Source: Paraspadella gotoi (lineage: Eukaryota > Chaetognatha). Taken from it: a DNA stretch of 64,000 nt. A program made the translations under genes and the position numbers. Shown piece after piece: positions 27,495-37,614 of this stretch (the first letter of the stretch is position 1; the number at the start of each line of letters is the position of its first letter). The notes beneath the pieces were generated by a model. The model was given only the letters and a program-made list of their open reading frames with translations, did no database searches and was not told where the DNA came from. The stretch lies in assembly GCA_051294375.1 (NCBI GenBank), contig CM119266.1:13518735-13582734 (forward strand), read 5' to 3'.

Positions 27495-27594
27495 ATTTAA
27501 AATGCCACAAACTACAACAAAACAAAAACAAATACAAATATCAGTTGCATTGAAGAACAAAAGAGGTTAAGAGAAGGCGGCTAAAAAAATAAAA

Positions 27595-29437
27595 TCACGT
27601 GGTCCGGGGTTTGATGCTCATGAATCCCGATGTTTGAGAAAAGTATTTGTTGTCATCGGAAGTCTTTTTCTCCGCCGCACCAGGGTTAACAATCTCCAGC
27701 CCTTGCAAGGGCGTGAAGGCAACGGACGACGCCGTCCCGGAGATCGTCTTTTTGATGGACGTCGTTCCACCAAAAGTCGCCTACAAAGTGAAAAGCGACA
27801 CTGAGCAATAAACTGGGATAAAAAGGCAACCGCAGCCATGTTCCAATTTCTATTCTCACGTGTTGTTGCTTGGCCAAAGTCTTTTGCAACTTTTGGGACA
27901 TTCGGGCGTTGGTGGCCTTGTTGACTTGCGCCTGTCGGATCTTGTTCGAACCGCTCCCGCCCTTTTTCATGGTGCCGAGTGAAAACCCGAGATCGTCCTG
28001 ATAAGCATCTTGTTCTATCTCGCCAAAATTGAGGCGGTTGGCTTGCTTACGAATTTCCGTCATGCCGAGACGTTCCTTCATTTTTCGATATCTTGAAGTG
28101 AAAAATGAAGTTAAAAATTGAATTTACAATATAAAATATTCCAAAAATAATTATTATGATTATACGCACCTTCTTCCACCCCTCTTCTTACGTAGACCCT
28201 CTAATGGAACAGGTAACGCCTTGACAGTTTTCACTGGAGGTGGTTCCATTAACTTATCGACCTTGGCCTCCAACTCGGCGCGAAACTTGTCACCGATGCT
28301 CCCATCTGGAGCCGAGTGGAGGCTGTCGGCTCGTGCGGCGAGAGTTGCTTTGGAGGCCACCAATTTTTGTACTTTGAAGCGAAGATCCTAATTTTAGACG
28401 GTTAGTTTATTTGGTTTTTTGTTCATTATGAAAATATGCCTCGAGGACATTCAAAGCAATTATTGCTCTTTACATTAGTCGGTGCGAGTTGATTATATAA
28501 AAGGAAAATGCCGTGGTATTGCTCTTACCGAAGGCGCCGCTTGCACGACAGGACTATGATAGATGAAACCCGTGTGCGGCAAATTTGTCACGTTGCTGTA
28601 ACCCGAATTGGCACCGCTTCTCTTTACGGACCCAAGCAACTGCACGTTACAAGCGGGTATTTTGGCCAAGTTCGTCAAGCCGCCGGCGACCCCCATAAGC
28701 TTGGCGGCCGTCGGGGCGCCGAGAATGATGGTGAGGTTAGGCGCGAAGACGCCCATGCGAGACTCAACGTAGCGGAGGATCTCGTCCTTGGCCACCACGA
28801 GTCCCAATCCCATATCAACCGCCTCCATGATTCTTTCTAATTCCTCAGCATTGAGATCAGCCCCTTGGGTGGTCGACGCCGTCACGCTGACCACCATGAT
28901 GGTGGCCGGTTTAAGAATCTCCGCCAAATATTCGTTGGATTTCGCCCGCTGAACGTCGTTGCCGAGAGCCTTGATGGTGCGAATGTAGTCGTAGGGGTTC
29001 GGCACCAGGGATTCCAGCTCGGGGAACCGCTTGGAATAATTGTCGGTGCAGTACTTGTGGATGATGGCGATCTCGTGATCAATGTCCACCGCCAGGTTGT
29101 TGGCCTTGACGATGAGCTGATATTCGGGGTCAGCCTCGGCGGGACCGCACACGAAATTAGTGACCCGTTTCCTCTGAAAATCTCGCAATTCGGTCATGGT
29201 TTCGACGAAGCTTTTGCTGGTGCTGAGTTTGGCGACGCTTCGAACGGATTTGCTTCGCTCGTCAGCTTCTTTGGCTTTGGCTTCGGCCAGTTCGTCGCAC
29301 TCCATCTCCTCGTCCTCTTCTTTGATCGTGTCGAGGACGTTCTCCGCCGCTTCCTCAACTTCTTCCTCTTCCTCTTCATCTTCCACCTCACCGTCGTCGT
29401 CCTCCAAATCGGCCAAAAGTTCCTCCGCGAGAGACAT
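27595..29437 (-). CDS. PRPF31: U4/U6 small nuclear ribonucleoprotein Prp31
   Basis: Spliceosomal protein that binds the U4 5-prime stem-loop with 15.5K and tethers U5 in the tri-snRNP. Four exons: 29437-28529, 28387-28170, 28091-27860 and 27780-27595, giving 514 residues (human 499). An acidic N-terminus and coiled coil are followed by the Nop domain (NPYDYIRTIKALGNDV, ILGAPTAAKLMGVAGGL, NVQLLGSVKR) and the conserved C-terminal part (PLEGLRKKRGGRR, MKERLGMTEIRKQANRLNFG, TPLQGLEIVNP). An acceptor-like TTCTTTTTATAG sits about 20 nt before the ATG, and the TBL3 stop codon lies only 117 bp upstream. Confidence 0.97.
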
Positions 29438-29554
29438 GTTTTTTTAAAAATACTTGATCTATAAAAAGAATCATAACAAAACGTGTAACAAGGATAAACA
29501 TTGTAATCTAGAAAAAACCTAAAAACAAATTCATTAAATAATCTAACAATAAAA

Positions 29555-32500
29555 TTAACTCGATTCCATATCGCTGTCCTCCATCACACCACTGTCATTG
29601 TCGACATCCATATCGGCCTCCCCTTCCTTATCCGAAGCCTCCAGCTTCATGCTGTTCCACAAGTAATCGAGAAAAGTCGCCTGCTGCGCCAGAATCTGCA
29701 TCCTGTCGTAATGTCGCTGCGTGTAGGGCAAGAGACTCTCCAAGACGCCAACGATGCCGGGCGTCTCCTTGAGGTCGGCGGGATCGCGCGCTCGGAGGAT
29801 GATCTCCAACAGAGTTTGAGAGACGCCGTAGGTTCGCGCGTTCGTATTCCAGTTTTTCACGTGCACGAGAAGCGCGTCCAATTGATCCGGGCGGAGGCGT
29901 ACGATGAGTTTTTCAATTCTCTCGCGCCAATCGGGAAGTGCGAGAAGGAGGTTGCAGATTCGTAGGAGGTCACGAGGTCTGTTGAGATCCAGGGCGAGGA
30001 GGAAGGCGCGGAAAAAGTCCTAGTCGAGGGCAAAAAGTATAGATTCCAACGCAAGAAATTATTAAAGCTCCTAATCTCAGAAAAAGATTAGTTGACACCT
30101 TAAGTTGCAAACAATTGGAAAGGCTTTGATCCTGCAATATCTTTTCCTCCTTTTGCCGCGATTCCTCCAACTCTTCCTCCTCGGTGACGTCTTCAAGAAA
30201 TAAGACCTTCCCGTCGGCGGCACCAGTAATGACGCGGCCGCCGTCGTCAGCTGTCTCCAAGGCCCAAACTTTGGCGTCGTGAAGGTCGAAACTACCAGCG
30301 CACTCCGCGTTCTTCACCGTCCACAACTTTTAAATAGAAGACTTGTGGGTAAAAAGCATATACATCAAACAATGTATATATCGCGATCCTCACCTTAACA
30401 AGACCGTCCGAGCCAGCGGACACTATCTGCATTCCTCTGGTGACAAAGGCCACGGCCAGAACGGAGGCGTCGTGGGCGTCGATCGACTTGATGCAAGAAA
30501 AATCCGACAAAGCCCAAAGCTTTATGGTTCCGTCAGCGCTGGATGTTGCTAAAAATAGAAATAAACTGAACAATGAGACGCTTAACTAATGTGTAAAAAT
30601 TATAAAATTATTACCTAAAATTTGATCAACCGTGGAAAATTTAAGGGACCAAATTCCTCTCCTGTGACCGTTAAATTTGCCCAAAAGGCCACCATCTTCT
30701 TTCAACCAGAGCTTAGCTGCAAAAAAAAAAAAAGAACTTAAAAGCAATTTAATTCAAGAAACATATTAAAAAAATTAAACAAACCAGTTTTGTCTTGAGA
30801 ACCAGTGGCAATAAACTTGTCATTTGGGGAGATCGCAACGGTATTGATATCTTTGGAATGAGCGACAGCAGTAAATATTGATTTCAACTTCTTTAACTCA
30901 TCCGTAGGTTTTAATTTTCCCGACAATTTCCAGCATTTAAGAGTAAGATCTTCTCCTCCTGAATACAATTATGATGACATAGAACAAATACTAAATTAGT
31001 AACAGGTTTTGGTCCTTTATTACGCACCAGTGACTAAAAAAGATCCTTCTAAACCGGAAATCGCGCAGGTTATCACGCTTTTTGAATGTCCAGTAGCTAT
31101 CGCAACGCAAATAATTTCGTTAGGATTTTTGTAACTCCAAACTCGACAGGAGCGGTCTTTTCCAACTGTTGCAAGGAGTCGGCGTGTTTCACAGTGATCC
31201 ATTCCAAGAACAGTACTTGTGTGGCCGCGCAATAGCTGAGGGATACAGAATCAGATAAGAAAATAATCAAAATAAAACAGACTTACTTAATAATTAATGT
31301 TTTGATATTAAATCACCTGACAATTCATAGTCGAAAGCTCATATAATTTAACGTCAGGAGAATTCGTGACGACGACAAGAAAAGATTCATCGCTAATCAG
31401 TCGCAACCCCAAAACTTCGTCATTGTTGCCTGAAAAGATTGATGTATATATTTTATTCGTTAACAACAGTTTAATAGTTCATGCGTACAACATGGGATAC
31501 ATTAATATTGAATTTAGTATACTTCTAAACATTGTCTACCCTTTTCGATGAAAAAGTTTGGTCTACTAGGTAAGCATTAATAATAATTGTAAATTCTTAC
31601 CCATAAATATTTTCGCTAAACTTAGATTCTCCAGAGAAATGTGAAAAACGTGATGATGAGTCGTAATGACAGAAATGCAGTTCAACGAAGGCAAATGAAT
31701 CGCGAATGAGACTGAGGCATCGTCCTAAAGAGATAAAAGTGATGAATAAGTAAATCCCTCCGTAAAATGTAACCTCATCTTTGTTAGCTTATATACCTCA
31801 GCATTTTCAGATCCAGTCCCATCAATAACTCCGTGGGCTTGAGTAAAAATTATTTTCGACAAAATCGGATCCAGGATCCGAATCTTTCCCGAACTTCCGA
31901 CTCCCAGTAGGAGTTCGTCGCGTTCGGGCGACGCTTCGTCGGGAAGCAAAGGTCGAAGAAAACTCGCAGGAAACGTCATGAGGGAGCGAACCTCCTCGGA
32001 CAACGGAATCACGGAAAGGGGGGCGTAGGTTTTAAGGCACCAGGCGACGACAATGCGGTCGCGACTCGAAGAATACAGGGTATCGCCATCTGCAGCGAAG
32101 GCGATCGATGTTACAAGACTAAGATTTTAAAAGAAAAATTAATTGAAATAAAAATAAATTATTTAAGTCGATATACTGCAGAAGCACAACCATGTAACTT
32201 ACCTAAAATGCTTGTCCAAAACGGCGAGAGTCTCGCTCGTTTGCAGGTTCCAAACGCGGATTTTGTGATCGTCACTCGATGTAAAGAGTTGGAGGCGAGA
32301 AGTGTCGGGGTGAAACTCGACCTTTTTCACTACGCCCTTGTGGATTCTCAAGTTGTGGGTGCAGTAGGAGTGGAGCATGTCGTAAATCTTGACAGTGCCG
32401 TCGGCGCCGCCGGACGCCAAGAGCGTCGAGGTCGAGTCAAACTTCATGATTTCGACTGGTAGTTGATGTGCGGATTTCCAAGTTCGCACCGGCGTTCGGG

Positions 32501-32861
32501 AGTGGAGATCCCAAGAGACCATGAGGAGTCCCTTGGAGGCGCTGACGAGCTGTTGGTCGTCGGGGCTCAGGGCGAAGCAAGTGATGTCTTCGTCTTCGTC
32601 CGACCCTAGATCGAAGATTTGCTTTTATCAAAGAAACGATAATGAAGTCTTATGTTAATAATTAATGTAAAAGCTCCCACCGAAAGTATCGACGAGCTTT
32701 CCCGTCGAAGTCTTCAACATTTTGATCCGATTTCGAAAAAGGCAGAAAATGTGTTCGCCATTTTTGTCGTAAGTCACAGTTCCTCCCATGTAAAACGGCT
32801 CGATTGTCTCCTTCACTTTCAGTTTCTTCCTCAACTTCGCTTCGGAAGAACTCATCTTCAC
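29555..32861 (-). CDS. TBL3: TBL3 / UTP13, WD-repeat protein of the SSU processome
   Basis: WD-repeat protein of the U3 snoRNP (UTP-B) needed for 18S rRNA processing in the nucleolus. Eleven exons at about 32861-32684, 32606-32207, 32120-31798, 31724-31603, 31430-31317, 31234-31027, 30962-30787, 30718-30615, 30549-30395, 30328-30099 and 30018-29555. N-terminal WD repeats start with IEPFYMGGTV. Later repeats include LLASGGADGTVKIYD, GHTSTVLGMDHCETRRLLAT, INTVAISPNDKFIATGSQDK and SSADGTIKLWALSDFSCIKS. The C-terminal Utp13 domain is present (NWNTNARTYGVSQTLLEIIL, ESLLPYTQRHYDRMQ, FLDYLWNSMKLE), ending in an acidic tail. A second ATG six nt downstream may be used. An acceptor-like TTATTTTTATAG is 24 nt before that ATG. 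Confidence 0.95.
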
Positions 32862-32964
32862 AGTTTACTGATTCACAATTCTATAAAAATAATGGAACAA
32901 TACAAAACATGGAAAAACGATCAGAACAACGGAACTTCGGTTTTTTTTTTTTCAAAAAAATATA

Positions 32965-33855
32965 TCACGAAAACTGAGAGCGCCGATCGACTCGAAGTAC
33001 TTGGCGAAAGGTCATGTTTATGCGAACATTGGGAGCGGTTTTGAGGCTTCTCTTCGGCAACGAATGGTACCAAAAGTCGTTGGTCGGAGAGTTCATCATT
33101 AATAAACTGCCGGATTCTAGTCGGATCTTGACGGGTGGCGGAGCCCCAGCTTTGTGGTCTCCTTTACCACGAGCGTCTTGGTGTCTGAAAATGAAGTCGC
33201 GAGGTTGCCCCAAGGATAGAGAGGCGATGGGAGAACCTTTTACAAGCTCATCTTCGTCGTCTTTATGCTCGCCCATGTGATCACGCCCATCTTGGAGAAA
33301 AATATGAGTAAGGTAAAACTGAAGGGCAAGCAAAAGATGAAAATTAAAATTCGGCAAAGCTTACCCGCGTATCTGTTAATCAACACGAAGTTAAAACAAT
33401 GACCGGTCACCCTTTTAATATCGTTATTTATTTTTGTTAAGAGGGGGATCCATGGTTTAGCCGGAACGACATTGTTCGAATATTTGTAGGTGATACCGAC
33501 GTCCCCAAAAGCGGCCTATGAGAAAAACCAACTAGTCAGCAACAAGTAATTACATTGCGTTGTATTGTATTGTATTTAAACAAATCTAGAGTGTGCGTAC
33601 TTGTTTTCGCGGGATGTCATGCCACTTTCCAAACAAGAAAACTTGACTCAACTGTCCTGAATTATAAGAGATTTCTTTCTCGCACTGTTCAAATAAACTC
33701 TGCGCCTCCGAGGTAGAGAACAAAATTCCATAATCACAATTTAAATTGTCGTTTTTTATTTTTGAGAAGATTTGCGTTTTCTTGGCCGGAATTGGATCGC
33801 AGAGTTCGTTTGATTTTTCCAAATTCCGTTTCCGTTTTCGGATGTATTTGTCCAT
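32965..33855 (-). CDS. ALKBH2: ALKBH2, DNA oxidative demethylase
   Basis: Fe(II)/2-oxoglutarate dioxygenase that repairs 1-methyladenine and 3-methylcytosine in DNA. Three exons: 33855-33601, 33515-33365 and 33290-32965, giving 243 residues in phase (human 261). A basic N-terminus carries KKTQIF, similar to a PCNA-binding APIM-like motif. Conserved segments include FGKWHDIPRKQ, FNFVLINRYADGRDHMGEHK (iron-binding HxD), SPIASLSLGQPRDFIFRH, SLLMMNSPTNDFWYHSLP (distal histidine) and RINMTFR (2-oxoglutarate-binding arginines). The start codon is only 6 nt after the stop of the upstream LAGE3/PCC1 frame, with no room for a promoter or a normal acceptor. Confidence 0.95.
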
Positions 33856-33861
33856 GATTGA

Positions 33862-34134
33862 TTAAAAGTTTTCGAGCTTAAACTTATCTATAGTTTCCAG
33901 AATGAGAGCTAGATGATCCAATAAGGAATTGGTCGCCACTCTCAAATACTTGGGCTCTTGTGAATGAATTTCAACGACGAGGACTTTGTCTTTGACTCGA
34001 AAGCGACGAGAGGTGTTGCTGCGTTTGGGTTCGGCGTCGACTTGCAGCGTACGCGAGGCAATCGTCGCGTGCTCTTCGTTGTCGAAGGGAAACTCGAAAA
34101 ACGCAGAGTAATTCTCTGCTTTGTTTTGGGTCAT
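33862..34134 (-). CDS. LAGE3: EKC/KEOPS complex subunit LAGE3/PCC1
   Basis: Single-exon, 90-residue Pcc1-family protein. Pcc1 is the dimerising subunit of KEOPS, which makes t6A37 on tRNAs together with the Kae1/OSGEP and Bud32 proteins. Family features seen are FEFPFDNEEHATIASRTLQV, then DAEPKRSN, the basic RFRVKDKVLVVEI strand, and a final helix (RVATNSLLDHLALILETIDK). Length matches the family core without the extended N-terminus of human LAGE3. An acceptor-like CATTGCAG lies 2 nt before the ATG. ALKBH2 begins 6 nt after the stop codon on the same strand. DENND11 starts 585 bp away in the opposite direction, so the two clusters may share a promoter region. Confidence 0.88.
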   Translation of the reverse strand: MTQNKAENYSAFFEFPFDNEEHATIASRTLQVDAEPKRSNTSRRFRVKDKVLVVEIHSQEPKYLRVATNSLLDHLALILETIDKFKLENF

Positions 34135-34719
34135 TTCTGCAATGCAATGGTGATGATGGGTGTGTCGATGGAACCGTTATCAGAAATTTAATATAAGAAG
34201 GTTAATCATATAAACATTAGCATGAATTTATATTATTTTTCACGAATCGATTGTGACATGATTTTCTCAATATTTCATTTCGCCATTATTCATGAGGACC
34301 ATACGCCTTAAAAATGGTTGTTGCACATTTTGGAAAAGAAAATGGAGGCAACGAAGACCGGTATTTTTTTTAAAAAATTGATAAAACAATTGGTTGACTC
34401 AGCCATCAATGAAAAGGGAAAAAGAAAATTACAAAAAATATATGAGTTTTAAGAAATACACAGCGGTTAAATATTTTATCACTAACAGGATATGCGACTA
34501 AACGTTCCAAGAAGGGACTTCACACGAACTTCCTTTCTAGCACCGAAGCGACCTCTAACAATACGGTTGACACGCGACGCCAGGATTCGTGCTCTCAATT
34601 GTTCCAGAAATTGTTTTGAATTTGTTTCTCCGCAAAACAGCTTGAAATGAAACAATGAAAGAACTGCAAGTTTCACTTTGTAAAAAGGAAATTTAACCTT
34701 TTTCTTAGCCGTGGACAAC
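34135..34719. promoter_or_regulatory. divergent intergenic region, LAGE3/DENND11
   Basis: 585 bp between two divergently transcribed genes, AT-rich, no supported ORF. It probably holds the promoters of both directions. No clear TATA box was picked out. Confidence 0.45.
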
Positions 34720-36659
34720 ATGGAGTCAGACTTAGACAAACAAAATCTTTTTACGGACATTTCTGTGATTAGCAATGACGATGAAATTGTGCCCTCTCAT
34801 CATTCCAACAACGATACGTCCAGAACTCCAAACGAGATTGACAGCAATAAACAGATCGTCATTTCTGCAGTTTTTGTAGTAACTTTTGATACTCGATCAG
34901 GTACAACATATTTTAATTTTTATATTGGTTGTACCAATTTCATAAAAGGAATTACCTACTTTTTCTCAGATAATTGTAATAAAGATATCATTTAGGAAAC
35001 ATTATCGAATGGTCTTTTCCTGAAACGATCAACTTGGACGGAATAGAGTTCAAAAGTCTTCCAAGTGGATCTCATAAACTTCAAAACGATTTCGTGTAAG
35101 TTTAATTTTTTTTTTTAATAAATGACTTTTGTGCCTCTACACTCGTAATATTAAGACTATGGGGAAACAAACTCGCTAACAAATGACTATCGTAACCACC
35201 TCGACGTAAGAGAGCGAGAGCAGAATATTCCTAAGCTAGAATTTAACAGGCGGGACTTCCATCCTGCCAGTGTGCCACTAAAATTTTTCATTTCTGTTAA
35301 CCTGTAGGTACTTTAAGTTTGGAGATTGTTATGGTATTTCCTGCTATGAAAAATTGACCCTAGCCCACAGTGAAATTGAAAGAGGTGCTCGAATGAAATC
35401 AGTCGGAGTTATTGCTCCATCATATGAACTACTTCATCGACACAAGCAATTTTTGGAAGAGCAAGTGAAGTACGCGGCAATATTATTATACTCAAGTTTT
35501 AATAATCTCATAAATGCATAATTAAAGGGATGTTTTACAATATAAATTTAGCGAAAACTTGTGATAAGACTATCAGTAATCAGTAATTTCATGAATAGGT
35601 ATCACCTTGCCTCGCCTGGAGATTTCTTACCATTGCAGGAATACTTCCACAAAAACAGAACACTTTCTAGTGAAACACCAGCTTTGACATCTCAAAGTGA
35701 CATACTTTGCAGCATTTCTGTATGTAACAAAAGCTAGCAATAATAATAGAAAATATGAGCAAATGTTTTTCTCATTAAATTCAGGTCTCGTATCCGTCGG
35801 GAAGTTTTAGTCAATTCATAAAGTTTTTTAGCGAAAATATTTTCGTCATTTGGAAATTTGTTCTTCTAAAAAGGCGAATACTTTTTTATGCTCAACCGCC
35901 TATTGGAGTCGTCTGCTACAAAGGTAATAAACGATTAAGACGTGAGAAGAATAATTACTCGTTCATCAAAACCTTTTACACATGCCCTTCAGTATTTTGT
36001 GCCCGCTGTTTGGGAAGCCATGGTTTTTCTGATCTTGCCGATAGAAGGGAACTAACACCCTATTTTTACATCAACGTTGCCGATATATCAACCTTGGAAA
36101 CGGAAAAGAACATCGTTATGGCATGTAAGAAACTGCCTACGTGGTATATTCCTAAAACTCTTTTAGTAGTTTACTTTAATTTATCTGTATTGAAGGTACC
36201 ACCGAGAAAATCTTTCAAAATAAAACATCCCTTTACGACGTGTACGTGGATCATCAGACAATCTCTACACACATACCGACGCTCCAACCTGTCGCAAAAG
36301 CCAATGTAGCCGATAAGGCTAGATTCCACAAACTAACAAGCATTCTAAGGTAATTCAGTTGTTAAAAATAATTATAAGTAGTTTCTTTTATGTAAGTTTG
36401 TGTATCTCTTAGGGCCAGCCAAACCAGCTCTACGGAATCGTGCATTTTAACATTTTTTTCGGATTTAAACACTCAACTATTCCAAACCTTGTTTGACGCT
36501 TCAGTATCTGGAGACAGAACTTTAACCTCCGAAGCTTTGATTGATCTAGGGTTAGATCCAATTGGAGATAGGGTATTCTTAGAAGAACTAGCTGATTTGT
36601 ATGGGATCGACGTTACACTAGTTGTAGACCACGTTTGCTGCCCAATGACAGTCATTTAA
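34720..36659 (+). CDS. DENND11: DENND11 (LCHN/KIAA1147), DENN-domain protein
   Basis: DENN-domain protein of the AVL9/LCHN group, thought to act on Rab GTPases in vesicle traffic. Eight exons: 34720-34900, 34996-35095, 35308-35469, 35599-35719, 35785-35923, 35993-36124, 36196-36349 and 36413-36659, giving 411 residues in phase. Diagnostic segments shared with human DENND11 are AVFVVTFDTRSG, IEFKSLPSGSHKLQNDFVYF, IERGARMKSVGVIAPSYELL, WKFVLLKRRILFYAQPPIGV, TPYFYINVADISTLE, ACTTEKIFQNKTSLYDVYVD and LGLDPIGDRVFLEELADLYG. A strong acceptor-like TTTTTCTTAG stands 11 nt before the ATG, so the 5-prime UTR is spliced, either in cis or to a leader. It is the only plus-strand gene in this half of the window. 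Confidence 0.95.
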
Positions 36660-37614
36660 TTATTGACTTTTGTTTTTAATGACGTTAAATTATTAATCAG
36701 GTTAACAAAAATTGAGATTTATATTCACACCTCGTAGTAAAATCCATGCCATTTCAAGGATTTTTAAAACAAATATGTTGCTTCCGTATTGACACACGCT
36801 GATATTTTTTTAATCTGTGATTAAAGGAAAAAGATTAAATAGCAAAAAGTGCACACGAGTTTACCAAAAACATATGTTAATTTTTTTAAAACTATGTATA
36901 ATTTTAATTTAACGCCCGTTTTGATTTAATTTTATTTTTGAGTCCTTTAATAATCCTTAGAATGCTTTACAGAACGCCCTTTCAACTGAACTAAGCGCAA
37001 GAAATGTTTTAAGAATCAACGTGCAAACATATATCTGATGATTCTACTCAAGTGCACTTCTTGATATTTAACAGAATTTATACAAAAATTTTTAAAAATA
37101 TTTTAAGAAAATGTTGGCAGAACTAGTAATTTTAATGAAGAAAAATTTACTGTTTCATATTTCAGGGATAATTCTACTCCTTGACGCTGCTTTGATTTAT
37201 TTTGTCATATACATGAATTATATTATTCTTTACACAAATTACTTAAGCGATATGAATCACACTTTGAAAAAGATAGATCGTAAAAATATTCAGATTTCTT
37301 AACTGAAAATTGCGGACTGCAAGATGACAGAATCAGGCTAAATATTTTGTCATTTCCATTAATTATATCATTCTTTACACAAATTTTTTTCAAGCAGTAT
37401 CAACCACATTTTGAAAAAAGTAGAGTAGATGTGATAAGATTCCTTTCGTGAAATTGTCGACTGCAAGATGACAGAATCAGGCAAACGATTGGTTTGAAAA
37501 ATAAGCATAACAGTTTTTTGGGGCGATTCATGCAAAAAGGAAACTCTGCAAACCCTGTCCGAAAAAAATACGTGAAACTAATCGTTAGTCGGTATTAGGT
37601 TCCGTTCATACGCA
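36660..37614. other. intergenic AT-rich DNA with a tandem duplication
   Basis: Between convergent genes DENND11 and the unknown nine-exon gene. It contains the duplication at 37199-37485. No gene was seen. Confidence 0.7.
37199..37485 (+). repeat. two diverged tandem copies of a ~150-bp unit
   Basis: Both copies begin TTTTGTCAT, carry ATTCTTTACACAAATT, then a TTTGAAAAA motif, and end with GACTGCAAGATGACAGAATC. Copies are about 150 bp apart and diverged. No coding potential. Confidence 0.7.

Noticed and set aside
28865-29464. 199-codon plus-strand frame opposite PRPF31
   Set aside because: Mirror of a highly conserved Nop-domain exon; composition is explained by codon bias.
36473-36655. minus-strand frame over the last DENND11 exon
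   Set aside because: Antisense shadow; the plus strand encodes the conserved C-terminus.
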